A DNA stretch of 64,000 nucleotides from Bacteroidota bacterium. GTDB lineage: Bacteria; Bacteroidota; Bacteroidia; NORP154. Location: assembly GCA_022572355.1 (NCBI GenBank), contig JACZWC010000004.1:1-64000 (forward strand), written 5' to 3'. The translations under genes were made by a program, and so were the position numbers. The notes beneath the pieces are model-generated. The model did not search any database. It was not told where the DNA came from and saw only the letters and a program-made list of their open reading frames with translations. Shown here piece by piece: positions 24,555-31,948 of this stretch (the first letter of the stretch is position 1; each line of letters opens with the position of its first letter).

Positions 24555-26951
24555 CTAGTACATCTTGAATTTTATCGGGAGCGTGTAGTTCACATCAACT
24601 GTCGCGCCCCTTCGTTTGCCAGGATTCCATTTGGGCATCAGCTTAACTACCCGCAATGCTTCCTTGTCAAAAGCTTTTGAGACGCCTCTAAGAATCACAA
24701 TGGATTTAATGGTTCCATCTTTTGCCACGATAAAGCTGATGTAGACAATTCCTTCGTTTCCACTCAGTTTTTCAGATTCCGGATAAATGATGTTTTTCTT
24801 CAGAAATTCTGCTAAAGCAGCTTGTCCGCCCGGGAATTCAGGCATCGTTTCAATAATAGCGAAAGTAACTTCGTCATGCTCTATGACCTCCCCGCTCACC
24901 GACAGATCCATAGATGATGTTGTGTACGTCTTCTTGCTTTCTTTCATCAATCCTGAGCTTGGTGCATAATGCCTGCCCGATTTACCATAGCTCCGGTATC
25001 CGTAAGATGCATTACCTCCAACAGCCAGGTTTGAGACTCCTTGAGGCAGCGGGAGCGGTTGCTTAACGGATATGATCTCTCCGTCCTTATTCCTGACCTC
25101 AGAGTCTATTGCGACGAACGAAGTATATGCAGTAAGGAGGTTGTACCTCAAACCGAGGTCAATAACTTCCTTTTTAACACTTTCATCAAAAGCTATATGG
25201 TTGTAGTCGTCGAGCATTGCAATTTGATTCCTTGCCCACAAGTATTTCAAAGCCGAGTTGGCACCGTCGAGGTTTGCGTCTTTTACTTTCAAGCTGGCTG
25301 TATATTCTCCCAAGCCATTGTGCCCTTTCAAATCGATAGTTCCAGAAGCAGATCCTTTCCATTTTCCATAGATGAGAACAGGCTTCTCCGCAAACACATC
25401 AGGAATGCTGAGTGGCTCCACATCATAAGCAGTAAATCCGTTATAGGTTACTTTGATATTCGTTAACACAGGTGAATCCACATATTTTTTAAATTTCGCG
25501 GCTTGCGCTTTTGCTTCTTTTGGCTTTGTTATAATAAAAGGTGTACCCTGCCCCACCCTTGCCATTCCTTCGATGATGTAGCGATTCACGCTGCTTCCGA
25601 TCCCAAAGGCAAAAACGTTGGCATCCGATAAATTATTCCGGATGAGATCAAAAGTTTCTTTCTCCACGGAAACGTAACCATCTGTCGCTATGATTATCGT
25701 TCTGGAGAAATTTTCATCAACTCCCATATCGATGGCATCCTGAATGGCCGGAAGTAATCTCGTTCCTCCTCCTCCACGCTGCTTGTCAATTACATTAATA
25801 GCCCTTGTAATGTTCGCCTGTGTTGCAGGAATGGATTTAGGCGCCATTCTCGTGGATCCACCGGCGAACAGGATAACATTGAATTTATCCACCGGCCGCA
25901 AATCTCCCAGCAAATTTCTCATGAGCTCCTTGGTGATATCCAATGGAAACCCATTCATAGAGCCCGATACATCCACAATAAATATATATTCTCTTGGTGG
26001 AATTTGTGCAACAGCCACTCGTTTCGGAGGTTGAATCATGGCCAGGAAGAAGTTCTCTGTTTTGCCTTTAAAAAGAAGTAATCCAGTTTGGATTTTATTT
26101 CCTGCCAATCTGTATTTGAGAATAAAATCTCTATTACCGCCCAACTTCTCAGAGTCTTTCAAGCTCAACACCACCGTTGCCGGGCCGTCAAAATTTACAT
26201 TTACCTCATGAGAAGTGCATCTCACGTCTTTCACAGGCATTGAAGCATTGATCGTTGCTTTTAAATCAAATGTATAGGGAGTAGGGATTCCATCCTTCAT
26301 GTACGGATTGGCTACCCAAAAATCAGAGGTAGAAGCGGTCATCTCTGAAGTTTCGGTATATCGCGGTCCGACCACCGTTGGGTAGACAAATTCGTAAACT
26401 CCATTCTCAGGAATAAGCGTTTCGGTGTACTTTAATACAACTGTAATTTTATCGCCGGGCAATATATTGGCCACGTTCATTTGAAAAACATTGGGCCGGT
26501 TTTGTTCCAATAAAGAGGCGGTTTTCCCCTGGGCCTTCGCCAGCTCGTAATCTTTACGTGCCTGCTCTCGCTCCTCCACTTTCGCGATAAGGGTCCTGTC
26601 CCCCACCCTCATTTCCATGCTGTACACGGCTGCTCTGGTGGAAGCGGGGAAAACGTATATCGCCTCTATAACATTGGTTCCTTCATTTTTATATTCCTGT
26701 AATATGGTTACATCTGCTATTACCCCTGCAATATTCACGGTTGCTTCCGTATGCTTCAAGGGAAGCTTATCCGTTGAGGGGTCGTCGGAATCAATAAAGA
26801 AATAAGGGGATAGTGTTTTATCTACTGGTACTGGTTTACTTCTTGCACTTCCAGTGTCAGTAATACCGACTAATCCAATTATTGTAAATAAAATAATAAG
26901 CAAACTGGATATTTGAAATCCATAGGTTCTTTTGTTGTGTGATGTGTTCAT
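24555..26951 (-). CDS. VIT and von Willebrand A domain protein fused to a TonB C-terminal domain
   Basis: About 798 residues from the ATG at 26951, which gives a clean signal-anchor or signal peptide (FQISSLLIILFTIIGLVGI). Residues about 40-170 form a VIT domain (TEATVNIAGVIADVTILQEY). The vWA domain follows, with the MIDAS motif DVSGSMNG near residue 325 and later TDG. The last about 95 residues form a TonB_C-like domain (EFPGGQAALAEFLKKNIIYP ... PKWNPGKRRGATVDVNYTLPIKF). VIT/vWA proteins bind ligands at the envelope; the TonB domain suggests contact with outer-membrane transporters or the cell wall. A start at 27005 would add 18 polar residues ahead of the signal. Confidence 0.88.
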   Translation of the reverse strand: MNTSHNKRTYGFQISSLLIILFTIIGLVGITDTGSARSKPVPVDKTLSPYFFIDSDDPSTDKLPLKHTEATVNIAGVIADVTILQEYKNEGTNVIEAIYVFPASTRAAVYSMEMRVGDRTLIAKVEEREQARKDYELAKAQGKTASLLEQNRPNVFQMNVANILPGDKITVVLKYTETLIPENGVYEFVYPTVVGPRYTETSEMTASTSDFWVANPYMKDGIPTPYTFDLKATINASMPVKDVRCTSHEVNVNFDGPATVVLSLKDSEKLGGNRDFILKYRLAGNKIQTGLLLFKGKTENFFLAMIQPPKRVAVAQIPPREYIFIVDVSGSMNGFPLDITKELMRNLLGDLRPVDKFNVILFAGGSTRMAPKSIPATQANITRAINVIDKQRGGGGTRLLPAIQDAIDMGVDENFSRTIIIATDGYVSVEKETFDLIRNNLSDANVFAFGIGSSVNRYIIEGMARVGQGTPFIITKPKEAKAQAAKFKKYVDSPVLTNIKVTYNGFTAYDVEPLSIPDVFAEKPVLIYGKWKGSASGTIDLKGHNGLGEYTASLKVKDANLDGANSALKYLWARNQIAMLDDYNHIAFDESVKKEVIDLGLRYNLLTAYTSFVAIDSEVRNKDGEIISVKQPLPLPQGVSNLAVGGNASYGYRSYGKSGRHYAPSSGLMKESKKTYTTSSMDLSVSGEVIEHDEVTFAIIETMPEFPGGQAALAEFLKKNIIYPESEKLSGNEGIVYISFIVAKDGTIKSIVILRGVSKAFDKEALRVVKLMPKWNPGKRRGATVDVNYTLPIKFKMY

Positions 26952-27086
26952 GACAGTGTTTTTTAGGTGAATAATATTTTTAGATGCGCTAATTGTGGCG
27001 CTCATCTAATAGATGCGCACTGCCAAAGGATTCCACAAATAATTTTGAGTTTTTTATTTTATATCTGTTACCAAGACCTACCGCAT

Positions 27087-27119
27087 AGCGGTCAGACGGC
27101 TTCGAGCCGTCTGACCGCT
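27087..27119. repeat. Perfect 15-bp hairpin, REP-like
   Basis: AGCGGTCAGACGGCT, a 3-base loop TCG, then its exact complement. It lies between the divergent vWA gene and hicA, so it is not a terminator for either. CGTCTGACCGC in the arm recurs at 29639-29649, and with one change in the 11174 hairpin. Confidence 0.85.
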
Positions 27120-27202
27120 CACCCCACGCTTTCTCGCGTTTTTTCTAAATAATTCCACCACAAAATTTTGTATTTTGTAACTAAATCCAGTTACTTTACG
27201 TT

Positions 27203-27445
27203 ATGTCTAAAAAGGAGAAGCTTGTTGCCCGTTTTTTAAATATGCCCAAAGACTTCCATTATGATGAAATGGTGAGATTGTTGGGATATTTTGACTTTCA
27301 ACCCGTTAAAAAGGGGGAAACATCAGGATCGAGAGTAAAGTTTGAAAACGCAGAAGGAGTTCCTATTATGCTTCACAAGCCTCATCCAAGTGGGATTATG
27401 AAATTGTATCAGCTAAAACAAGTAAAAGAAATGTTGGAATTATGA
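27203..27445 (+). CDS. hicA: HicA-type mRNA interferase toxin
   Basis: An 80-residue double-stranded RNA-binding-fold protein of the HicA family. GSRVKFENAEGVPIMLHKPHPSG carries the conserved His of the active site, followed by KLYQLKQVKEML. HicA toxins cleave mRNA and are held by HicB. The downstream hicB overlaps by 4 bp (ATGA). The pair lies in an accessory strip bounded by REP-like hairpins. Confidence 0.9.
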   Translation: MSKKEKLVARFLNMPKDFHYDEMVRLLGYFDFQPVKKGETSGSRVKFENAEGVPIMLHKPHPSGIMKLYQLKQVKEMLEL

Positions 27446-27783
27446 AATATCTTGAATACAAAAGCTACTCAGGTAGTATCGAGTACAGCGAGGAAGATAA
27501 CTTGCTCTTTGGCAGGGTGCTGGGAATACAAGGGCTCATCTCTTACGAGGGCCTTACAGGAAAGAATTTAGAAGCTGATTTTCAAGAGGCAATCGACGTT
27601 TATTTGAAAGATTGTGAAGCATCCGGCAAAAAACCGGAAAAACCTTTTAAAGGCAATTTCAATGTCAGGATACCTGCTACACTTCATCAGAAAGCAGCTT
27701 TGCTGGCAATGGAAGCGAAAATGTCCCTCAATAACTTCGTAGCCGAATCAATACGCTCAAAGGTGATAAGAGAGGCTCGTTAA
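27442..27783 (+). CDS. hicB: HicB-type antitoxin
   Basis: A 113-residue HicB protein. The partly degraded RNase H-like domain (IEYSEEDNLLFGRVLGIQGLI...SYEG) occupies about 1-75. The C terminus (NVRIPATLHQKAALLAMEAK, then MSLNNFVAESI) is a ribbon-helix-helix DNA-binding domain. It neutralises HicA and likely represses the pair. It is translated with a 4-bp overlap after hicA. Confidence 0.9.
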   Translation: MKYLEYKSYSGSIEYSEEDNLLFGRVLGIQGLISYEGLTGKNLEADFQEAIDVYLKDCEASGKKPEKPFKGNFNVRIPATLHQKAALLAMEAKMSLNNFVAESIRSKVIREAR

Positions 27784-27799
27784 GCAATAAATTCACAAA

Positions 27800-28015
27800 A
27801 TGCCAAGCACACAACGAATTGAACTCCCGAAGCAAATATCTGACTATCTGGTCAGTTTGCCAGAAAGTGGTATGGGTTACCAGCTCGTTAAGGTGATAAC
27901 GAAAAGTGGTGAAATCTTGCGAAACCTAAAGGTCTTTAATTCAACGCACCTTCTGGTGGAAGAAGAAACGGCGATCAGCAGAGAGAATATTGAGCGTGTT
28001 GAATTGGAATCTTAA
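27800..28015 (+). CDS. Small hypothetical protein (71 aa)
   Basis: A 71-residue protein 16 bp downstream of hicB in the same direction, possibly cotranscribed. The pattern GYQLVKVITKSGEILRNLKV, then HLLVEEETAISRENI, suggests a small beta-sheet fold with a final helix. No known domain recognised. It is not a usual part of HicAB modules, so cotranscription may be incidental. Confidence 0.6.
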   Translation: MPSTQRIELPKQISDYLVSLPESGMGYQLVKVITKSGEILRNLKVFNSTHLLVEEETAISRENIERVELES

Positions 28016-28092
28016 TACTTCCTTCCACTTACCCACCCTGGGAAAAAGATAAATGATCTGGTTTACGGGCCTGGCTGCATAGCGGGAGAATG

Positions 28093-28952
28093 AGCAAAAA
28101 GGAGATTGAGATAATTAAACAAAATTAATGGCTGCTTACTATACCATATCAGACATGCAAGAGATCGCTGCCCTGTGGGGCGGCCGTTGCCTCAGCAAAC
28201 ACTACATCAACGATCATACTAAGCTGGAATGGCAATGCAAAAAGGGGCACACCTGGGACACAACCTTCGGAACCATCCGCGGCGGGGCCTGGTGCCCGGG
28301 ATGCTACATGCAGCGTGTGAAATACTCGATAGAAGACATGAAGGAAATTGCTGCTAAAAAGGGTGGTAAGTGCCACGGCATAGAATATGTCAATATCCTC
28401 ACTCCCCTGGAGTGGGAATGTGCAAAAGGACACCGGTGGAAGATCGGTTATAATGTTATTCAACAAGGCGGTTGGTGCCCGGCGTGTTTTTGGGAGCGCA
28501 TTACCCTGTCAATTGATAAAATGCATGAAGTGGCAACCAATAAAGGCGGCAAATGCCTCAGTAAAAAGTATGTGAATAACGCTACACCCTTGAAGTGGAA
28601 ATGCGGAAAGGGGCACACCTGGGAAACACCTTACAGTATCATCCAGCAGGGGAGCTGGTGCCCCCTATGCCATGGTAACTTTTTATACACCATAAAACAA
28701 ATGCGTGAAATTGCTGCAAAAAAAGGTGGAAAATGCCTCAGCAAAAAGTACCCCAATAACAACACTCATTTACAATGGCAGTGTGCAAAGAAGCACACAT
28801 GGAAGGCAAAATACAACAGCATTCAACAGGGGAGTTGGTGCCCCGTATGCGCCAGAAAAAGAAGACCTAAGCTCCTCAAGGCCTAATGCTTGTCCTGGTG
28901 TATTGTGAGAGGCTAAGCAAAGAGAAGATTAAAATCATTGAACAAAATTAAT
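28093..28952 (+). repeat. Imperfect 37-bp direct repeats bracketing the Zn-ribbon gene
   Basis: 28093-28129 and 28916-28952 match at 31 of 37 positions and both end in AACAAAATTAAT. The first overlaps the start codon of the Zn-ribbon gene; the second lies 29 bp after its stop. In one frame both read like the same short C-terminal coding piece (SKKEIEIIKQN-stop and SKEKIKIIEQN-stop). This suggests a gene cassette inserted or duplicated next to a lost gene. Confidence 0.6.
28128..28886 (+). CDS. Protein of four tandem zinc-ribbon (treble-clef-like) repeats
   Basis: A 252-residue protein made almost wholly of four repeats of about 60 residues. Each has a helix (DMQEIAALWGGRCLS), the turn CxxGHxW or CxxxHxW, and GxWCPxC; examples are WQCKKGHTW with GAWCPGC, WECAKGHRW with GGWCPAC and WKCGKGHTW with GSWCPLC. 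This matches the probable zinc-ribbon family (DUF4379-like), related to treble-clef modules found beside Vsr-like or HNH nucleases. No nuclease domain is present here. It likely binds nucleic acid. Direct repeats flank the gene, suggesting recent mobility. Confidence 0.8.
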   Translation: MAAYYTISDMQEIAALWGGRCLSKHYINDHTKLEWQCKKGHTWDTTFGTIRGGAWCPGCYMQRVKYSIEDMKEIAAKKGGKCHGIEYVNILTPLEWECAKGHRWKIGYNVIQQGGWCPACFWERITLSIDKMHEVATNKGGKCLSKKYVNNATPLKWKCGKGHTWETPYSIIQQGSWCPLCHGNFLYTIKQMREIAAKKGGKCLSKKYPNNNTHLQWQCAKKHTWKAKYNSIQQGSWCPVCARKRRPKLLKA

Positions 28953-28992
28953 TCGGTTTTATATTGAACTTCAGAGAAATCCAAGTTATTTC

Positions 28993-29576
28993 CCCCGACT
29001 TTCAAGTCGGGGTTTGAACATTATTATCATACATTTGGCTTTAGCCATTAAAAGATTCAACATGCCTTTCGTAAAAATCTGGATACATGCAGTATGGGCT
29101 ACCAAACGCCGCGAAAAACTGCTGAACAAAGAAATAAGGCCTGCCGTATTTGAACATATTCATCAAAACGCATTGAAGAAAGAAATACTCATGGATTGCG
29201 TGAATGGACATATTGAGCATGTGCATTGCTTGTTCCGGCTGAAAAATGACCAGACTATAAGCAAGGTAATGCAATTGATAAAAGGCGAGTCCTCATTTTG
29301 GGTCAATAAACAGAAACTGATAAAATCAAATTTTGAATGGCAGGATGAGTATTTTGCTGTCTCTGTTAGCGAGTCTCAAGTCAATACAGTAAGGCGCTAC
29401 ATTCAAAACCAGGAAACTCATCACGGCAAAAAAACTTTTCAGCAAGAGTATGATGCATTTATTGAGAAGTATGGTTTTCAGGTTTTTAAGCAATAATGCC
29501 CTGTTCAAACCTTAACTGACTGATTTTCCTTATAAAACTTGTAGATCTTGGCTCCTGGCAATTAATGGCTAAAGCC
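28993..29576 (+). mobile_element. Y1 transposase element with nested inverted repeats (REP-associated or IS200-like)
   Basis: The transposase gene is bracketed by two nested inverted repeats. The outer pair is GGTTTGAAC (29011-29019) and GTTCAAACC (29503-29511). The other pair is a 15-bp perfect repeat, GGCTTTAGCCATTAA (29037-29051) and its complement (29562-29576), whose tip GGCTTTAGCC is nearly self-complementary. Upstream is a hairpin CCCCGACTT-TC-AAGTCGGGG (28993-29012). Hairpins at both ends fit single-strand transposition by Y1 enzymes. Confidence 0.7.
29062..29496 (+). CDS. Y1 (HUH) transposase, IS200/IS605 TnpA or RAYT type
   Basis: A 144-residue transposase from the ATG at 29062 (MPFVKIWIHAVWATKRREK). 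An upstream TTG at 29014 lies inside the hairpin zone and would add 16 atypical residues. The HUH motif is in CVNGHIEHVHCLF, and the nucleophile Tyr in VRRYIQNQETHHGKKTF. Enzymes of this family cut single-stranded DNA at hairpin ends. Those found alone with REP hairpins are called RAYTs and are thought to spread REP sequences. Several GC-rich palindromes near this gene and across the window are candidate substrates; this link is inference. Confidence 0.9.
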   Translation: MPFVKIWIHAVWATKRREKLLNKEIRPAVFEHIHQNALKKEILMDCVNGHIEHVHCLFRLKNDQTISKVMQLIKGESSFWVNKQKLIKSNFEWQDEYFAVSVSESQVNTVRRYIQNQETHHGKKTFQQEYDAFIEKYGFQVFKQ

Positions 29577-29828
29577 CATCCCACAACTCTGCACTGCTTC
29601 ACCGCTCTAAAGAGCGGAGAAAAAACAACTCTTTTACCCGTCTGACCGCTTGCCATGCCATCCAGAATTGGATTGCAACATGCTCTTCCACCACTCCATC
29701 ATTCCAATACGGTAGTTCTTAAGGCTCAAGAATTACTTTTTAGCGTGTTTTTTAGATAAATCCTCTACAAAATAAATTTTGGTGCGAAGTTTGTAGTTAC
29801 CCCTCTTGTCAAGAAAATTTGTCTCATC
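29577..29828. other. Gene-free stretch with REP-like hairpin after the transposase
   Basis: Together with the element's right end, about 330 bp lack a gene. A 7-bp perfect hairpin CCGCTCT-AA-AGAGCGG lies at 29602-29617, followed within 35 bp by CGTCTGACCGC (29639-29649), the arm motif of the hairpin at 27087-27119. No T-run identifies a terminator. No promoter box was recognised before the sigma factor start at 29829. Confidence 0.5.
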
Positions 29829-30473
29829 GTGCTTTTCAGACCAAATAAATCCTACGAATCCCTCAGCGATAAAGAGCTTATAGATCTTTACCGCGAAAAG
29901 AGTGAAAAGCAAATCGTAGGAATCCTCTTCAAGCGATACACCCATCTGGTGTTTGGTTCGTGTATGAAATACCTCAAAAATGCGGATGAAAGTGAAGATG
30001 CTGTCATGGATATCTTCGAAAAACTGCTAGATGATCTAAAAGTGCATCAGATAGATAATTTCAAAAGCTGGTTGTATTCTGTAGCCCGTAATCACTGTTT
30101 GATGAAATTGAGAAAAGAGAAATCCTCTGAGGGACGGGTAATCGAACTTTCCGCCAGAGGCGGATCCGCATCTGGCGGAAAAATAAATGATGTGGAGGCT
30201 GTGGAATCGAACGATTTATTGCATCTTAATGAGGAAGATCCGATAGGTCCCGATAGCTATCGGGACGGATCTAAAGAACAGTCTTTACAAGGACTGGAAA
30301 ACGCAATTGCTGGATTGAACGACGAGCAAAGAAGATGCATAGAGCTGTTTTATCTGGAGCAGAAATGTTACAATGAAGTGGCTGAAATCACCACGTACTC
30401 TTTAAATGAAGTAAAAAGTTATATTCAGAACGGAAAAAGGAATATAAAAATGCTGATGCTAAATCAGAGATGA
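29829..30473 (+). CDS. ECF-type RNA polymerase sigma factor with palindrome-derived linker
   Basis: A 214-residue ECF sigma factor with a GTG start. Region 2 spans about 10-95 (LFKRYTHLVFGSCMKYLKN, DESEDAVMDIFEKLL, FKSWLYSVARNHC). Region 4 spans about 155-212 (LNDEQRRCIELFYLEQKCYNEVAEIT). The linker, about residues 100-155, is unusually long. It contains two stretches encoded by palindromes: SARGGSASGGK from 30148-30181 and DPIGPDSYRDGS from 30237-30271. The next gene, its presumed anti-sigma factor, overlaps by 4 bp. The pair probably answers an envelope signal. Confidence 0.9.
   Translation: MLFRPNKSYESLSDKELIDLYREKSEKQIVGILFKRYTHLVFGSCMKYLKNADESEDAVMDIFEKLLDDLKVHQIDNFKSWLYSVARNHCLMKLRKEKSSEGRVIELSARGGSASGGKINDVEAVESNDLLHLNEEDPIGPDSYRDGSKEQSLQGLENAIAGLNDEQRRCIELFYLEQKCYNEVAEITTYSLNEVKSYIQNGKRNIKMLMLNQR
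30148..30181. repeat. 34-bp near-perfect palindrome inside the sigma factor CDS
   Basis: Arms TTTCCGCCAGA (30148-30158) and TCTGGCGGAAA (30171-30181) surround a central palindrome GCGGATCCGC (30160-30169). The only break in symmetry is one G/A pair. It falls in the linker between sigma regions 2 and 4 and keeps the frame. Confidence 0.85.
30237..30271. repeat. 35-bp palindromic element, copy B, inside the sigma factor CDS
   Basis: Same element as 2167-2201 with two base differences. The central part here is a perfect 16-bp palindrome, CCCGATAGCTATCGGG. It lies 55 bp after the 34-bp palindrome, in the same inter-domain linker. Confidence 0.85.
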
Positions 30474-31948
30474 CTGGTAAGGAACATAAAGACATTTTTT
30501 CAAGTACAGAGTGCTTGTCAGAGACTGACCTGCGTGCATATGCAGAAAACGGCTTGTCTGAACAGGAGAAACTCCGTGTAGAGAAACACCTGGTGGATTG
30601 TGAATTGTGCTCTGACGCGCTTGAGGGGTATTCACTGATGAATAATCCTTCGGAGTTCGGATTGAGAACAGCCAGCATTGATCGACGAATTGACGCCAAA
30701 TCCTCAAGCCGCTCAGTCTTTTTAAATAGAGAGAAACTATCATACGTGGCGGCCGCAGCAGTTGTACTCATTTTTTGCAGCATCGTGTTTGTGCTGATAG
30801 AGAATGTATCTAAGGAATCTAACCAATTGGTTAGTGATGAAGTTCAAGATGAAGACTACAAACGAGAAGTCAGGAAAAACAATCTAGTTGAAATATCGGC
30901 TCCCGAGAAGGAAAAGGACCCTTCGGCAGGCTCAGGGGAAGGAAAAAAGGATCGCAATCAAGATGTTGCAGCCCAAACGGAGGTATCAGGAAAATTGGGG
31001 GGTGTTTTAAAGGAAACGAATGAATCTGAAGATGGGCAATGGCTATATGACCAGGTCGCCGGTGGAGCAGTTCCCGCTGGGCCGGAGCCAGCGTTAACTG
31101 AGGTCATTCCGGAGGGAAACGTGAATCAGCCGGCAACCGGCGGAAGCACAAGAAGCACTTTGGGTTGGGGAGATGCGGATAATGTTGAAACAGTAGTAGC
31201 AGATGCACTGCTCAATGACAGGGCAAACGCTGATGGAAAGCGGAGAGACTCCGAAGTGAAAGGAAAGGATAAGGATGTGGAAACAACAGCCGGGTTCTAT
31301 AGGGAGGTCAAAGCTGACCAAGGAAAACTACTCGCAAAATCTGAAGATAAGAAGGCGAAAGAAGGCCAGGCGAGAGCCGAAACTGAAGATATTCTTTTTA
31401 AAGAAAGCAAATCCCGGGTAGTTGTATCCAAATCCGTACAAACAAGTGTAGATTACTCCATTGTGGCAGCAGATTTGGCGAGCGAGTTAGCTATCCCCGA
31501 ATCTGATGAAGCAGCAGAAGATGACGCGTCATCCGACGTGTCATTCGAAACTGAAGTGAAGGATGAAGCTGAAGCGAATGATGAAGAATTCGCTCCCATG
31601 CAAGGAGAAGAAAAGCCTTCCTTGTCTCCAACAGTTACTTCGGGAGAAGAAGCGCGACCAAGATATGTGGGAGGAAATGAGCAAATGATCCAGTATCTCC
31701 TGGATAACATTCGGTATCCCGACTCTGCAAAAGCTCAACAAATTGAAGGAACTGTGATGGTTCAGTTTCAGGTAGAAGCGGACAGTAGTGTCACTAACGT
31801 TATCTCTCTCAACGACATTGGTGGCGGTTTGGATAAGGAGGCCGTACGGGTCGTGGAATCTATGCCGGACTGGATTCCCGCAAGAAAAAGAGGAAAGGCC
31901 GTAACAGAAGAATACAATCTTCCGGTTAAGTTTAAATTGGAAAAGTAA
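30470..31948 (+). CDS. Anti-sigma factor fused to a TonB C-terminal domain
   Basis: A 492-residue membrane protein. Residues about 10-55 form a zinc-finger-like anti-sigma domain (LRVEKHLVDCELCSDALEGY, His and two Cys). A single membrane helix follows (SYVAAAAVVLIFCSIVFVLI, about 87-107). A long, acidic, low-complexity periplasmic stretch of about 280 residues leads to a TonB_C domain in the last about 90 residues (PDSAKAQQIEGTVMVQFQVE ... MPDWIPARKRGKAVTEEY). The stop-start overlap with the sigma gene is ATGA. The fusion would couple the sigma factor directly to an envelope domain of TonB type. Two interspersed repeats (30919, 31535) lie within the low-complexity part. Confidence 0.85.
   Translation: MTGKEHKDIFSSTECLSETDLRAYAENGLSEQEKLRVEKHLVDCELCSDALEGYSLMNNPSEFGLRTASIDRRIDAKSSSRSVFLNREKLSYVAAAAVVLIFCSIVFVLIENVSKESNQLVSDEVQDEDYKREVRKNNLVEISAPEKEKDPSAGSGEGKKDRNQDVAAQTEVSGKLGGVLKETNESEDGQWLYDQVAGGAVPAGPEPALTEVIPEGNVNQPATGGSTRSTLGWGDADNVETVVADALLNDRANADGKRRDSEVKGKDKDVETTAGFYREVKADQGKLLAKSEDKKAKEGQARAETEDILFKESKSRVVVSKSVQTSVDYSIVAADLASELAIPESDEAAEDDASSDVSFETEVKDEAEANDEEFAPMQGEEKPSLSPTVTSGEEARPRYVGGNEQMIQYLLDNIRYPDSAKAQQIEGTVMVQFQVEADSSVTNVISLNDIGGGLDKEAVRVVESMPDWIPARKRGKAVTEEYNLPVKFKLEK
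30919..30938. repeat. Short interspersed repeat in the anti-sigma CDS
   Basis: CCCTTCGGCAGGCTCAGGGG resembles the CCCTTCGACAGGCTCAGGG-type repeat that I recall as common in bacterial genomes. Only the outer CCCT/AGGG ends pair. It encodes DPSAGSGEG in the periplasmic low-complexity stretch. Assignment to a repeat family is from memory and not checked. Confidence 0.5.
31535..31570. repeat. 36-bp interspersed repeat shared with the PorE-like gene
   Basis: This segment (GACGTGTCATTCGAAACTGA...) matches 48625-48660 in the PorE-like gene at 33 of 36 bases. Both are read in the same frame (DVSxExExKDEA) within acidic, low-complexity linkers. It resembles GTGTCATCCTGAGC-type interspersed repeats known from bacteria, again from memory. 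Confidence 0.7.
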
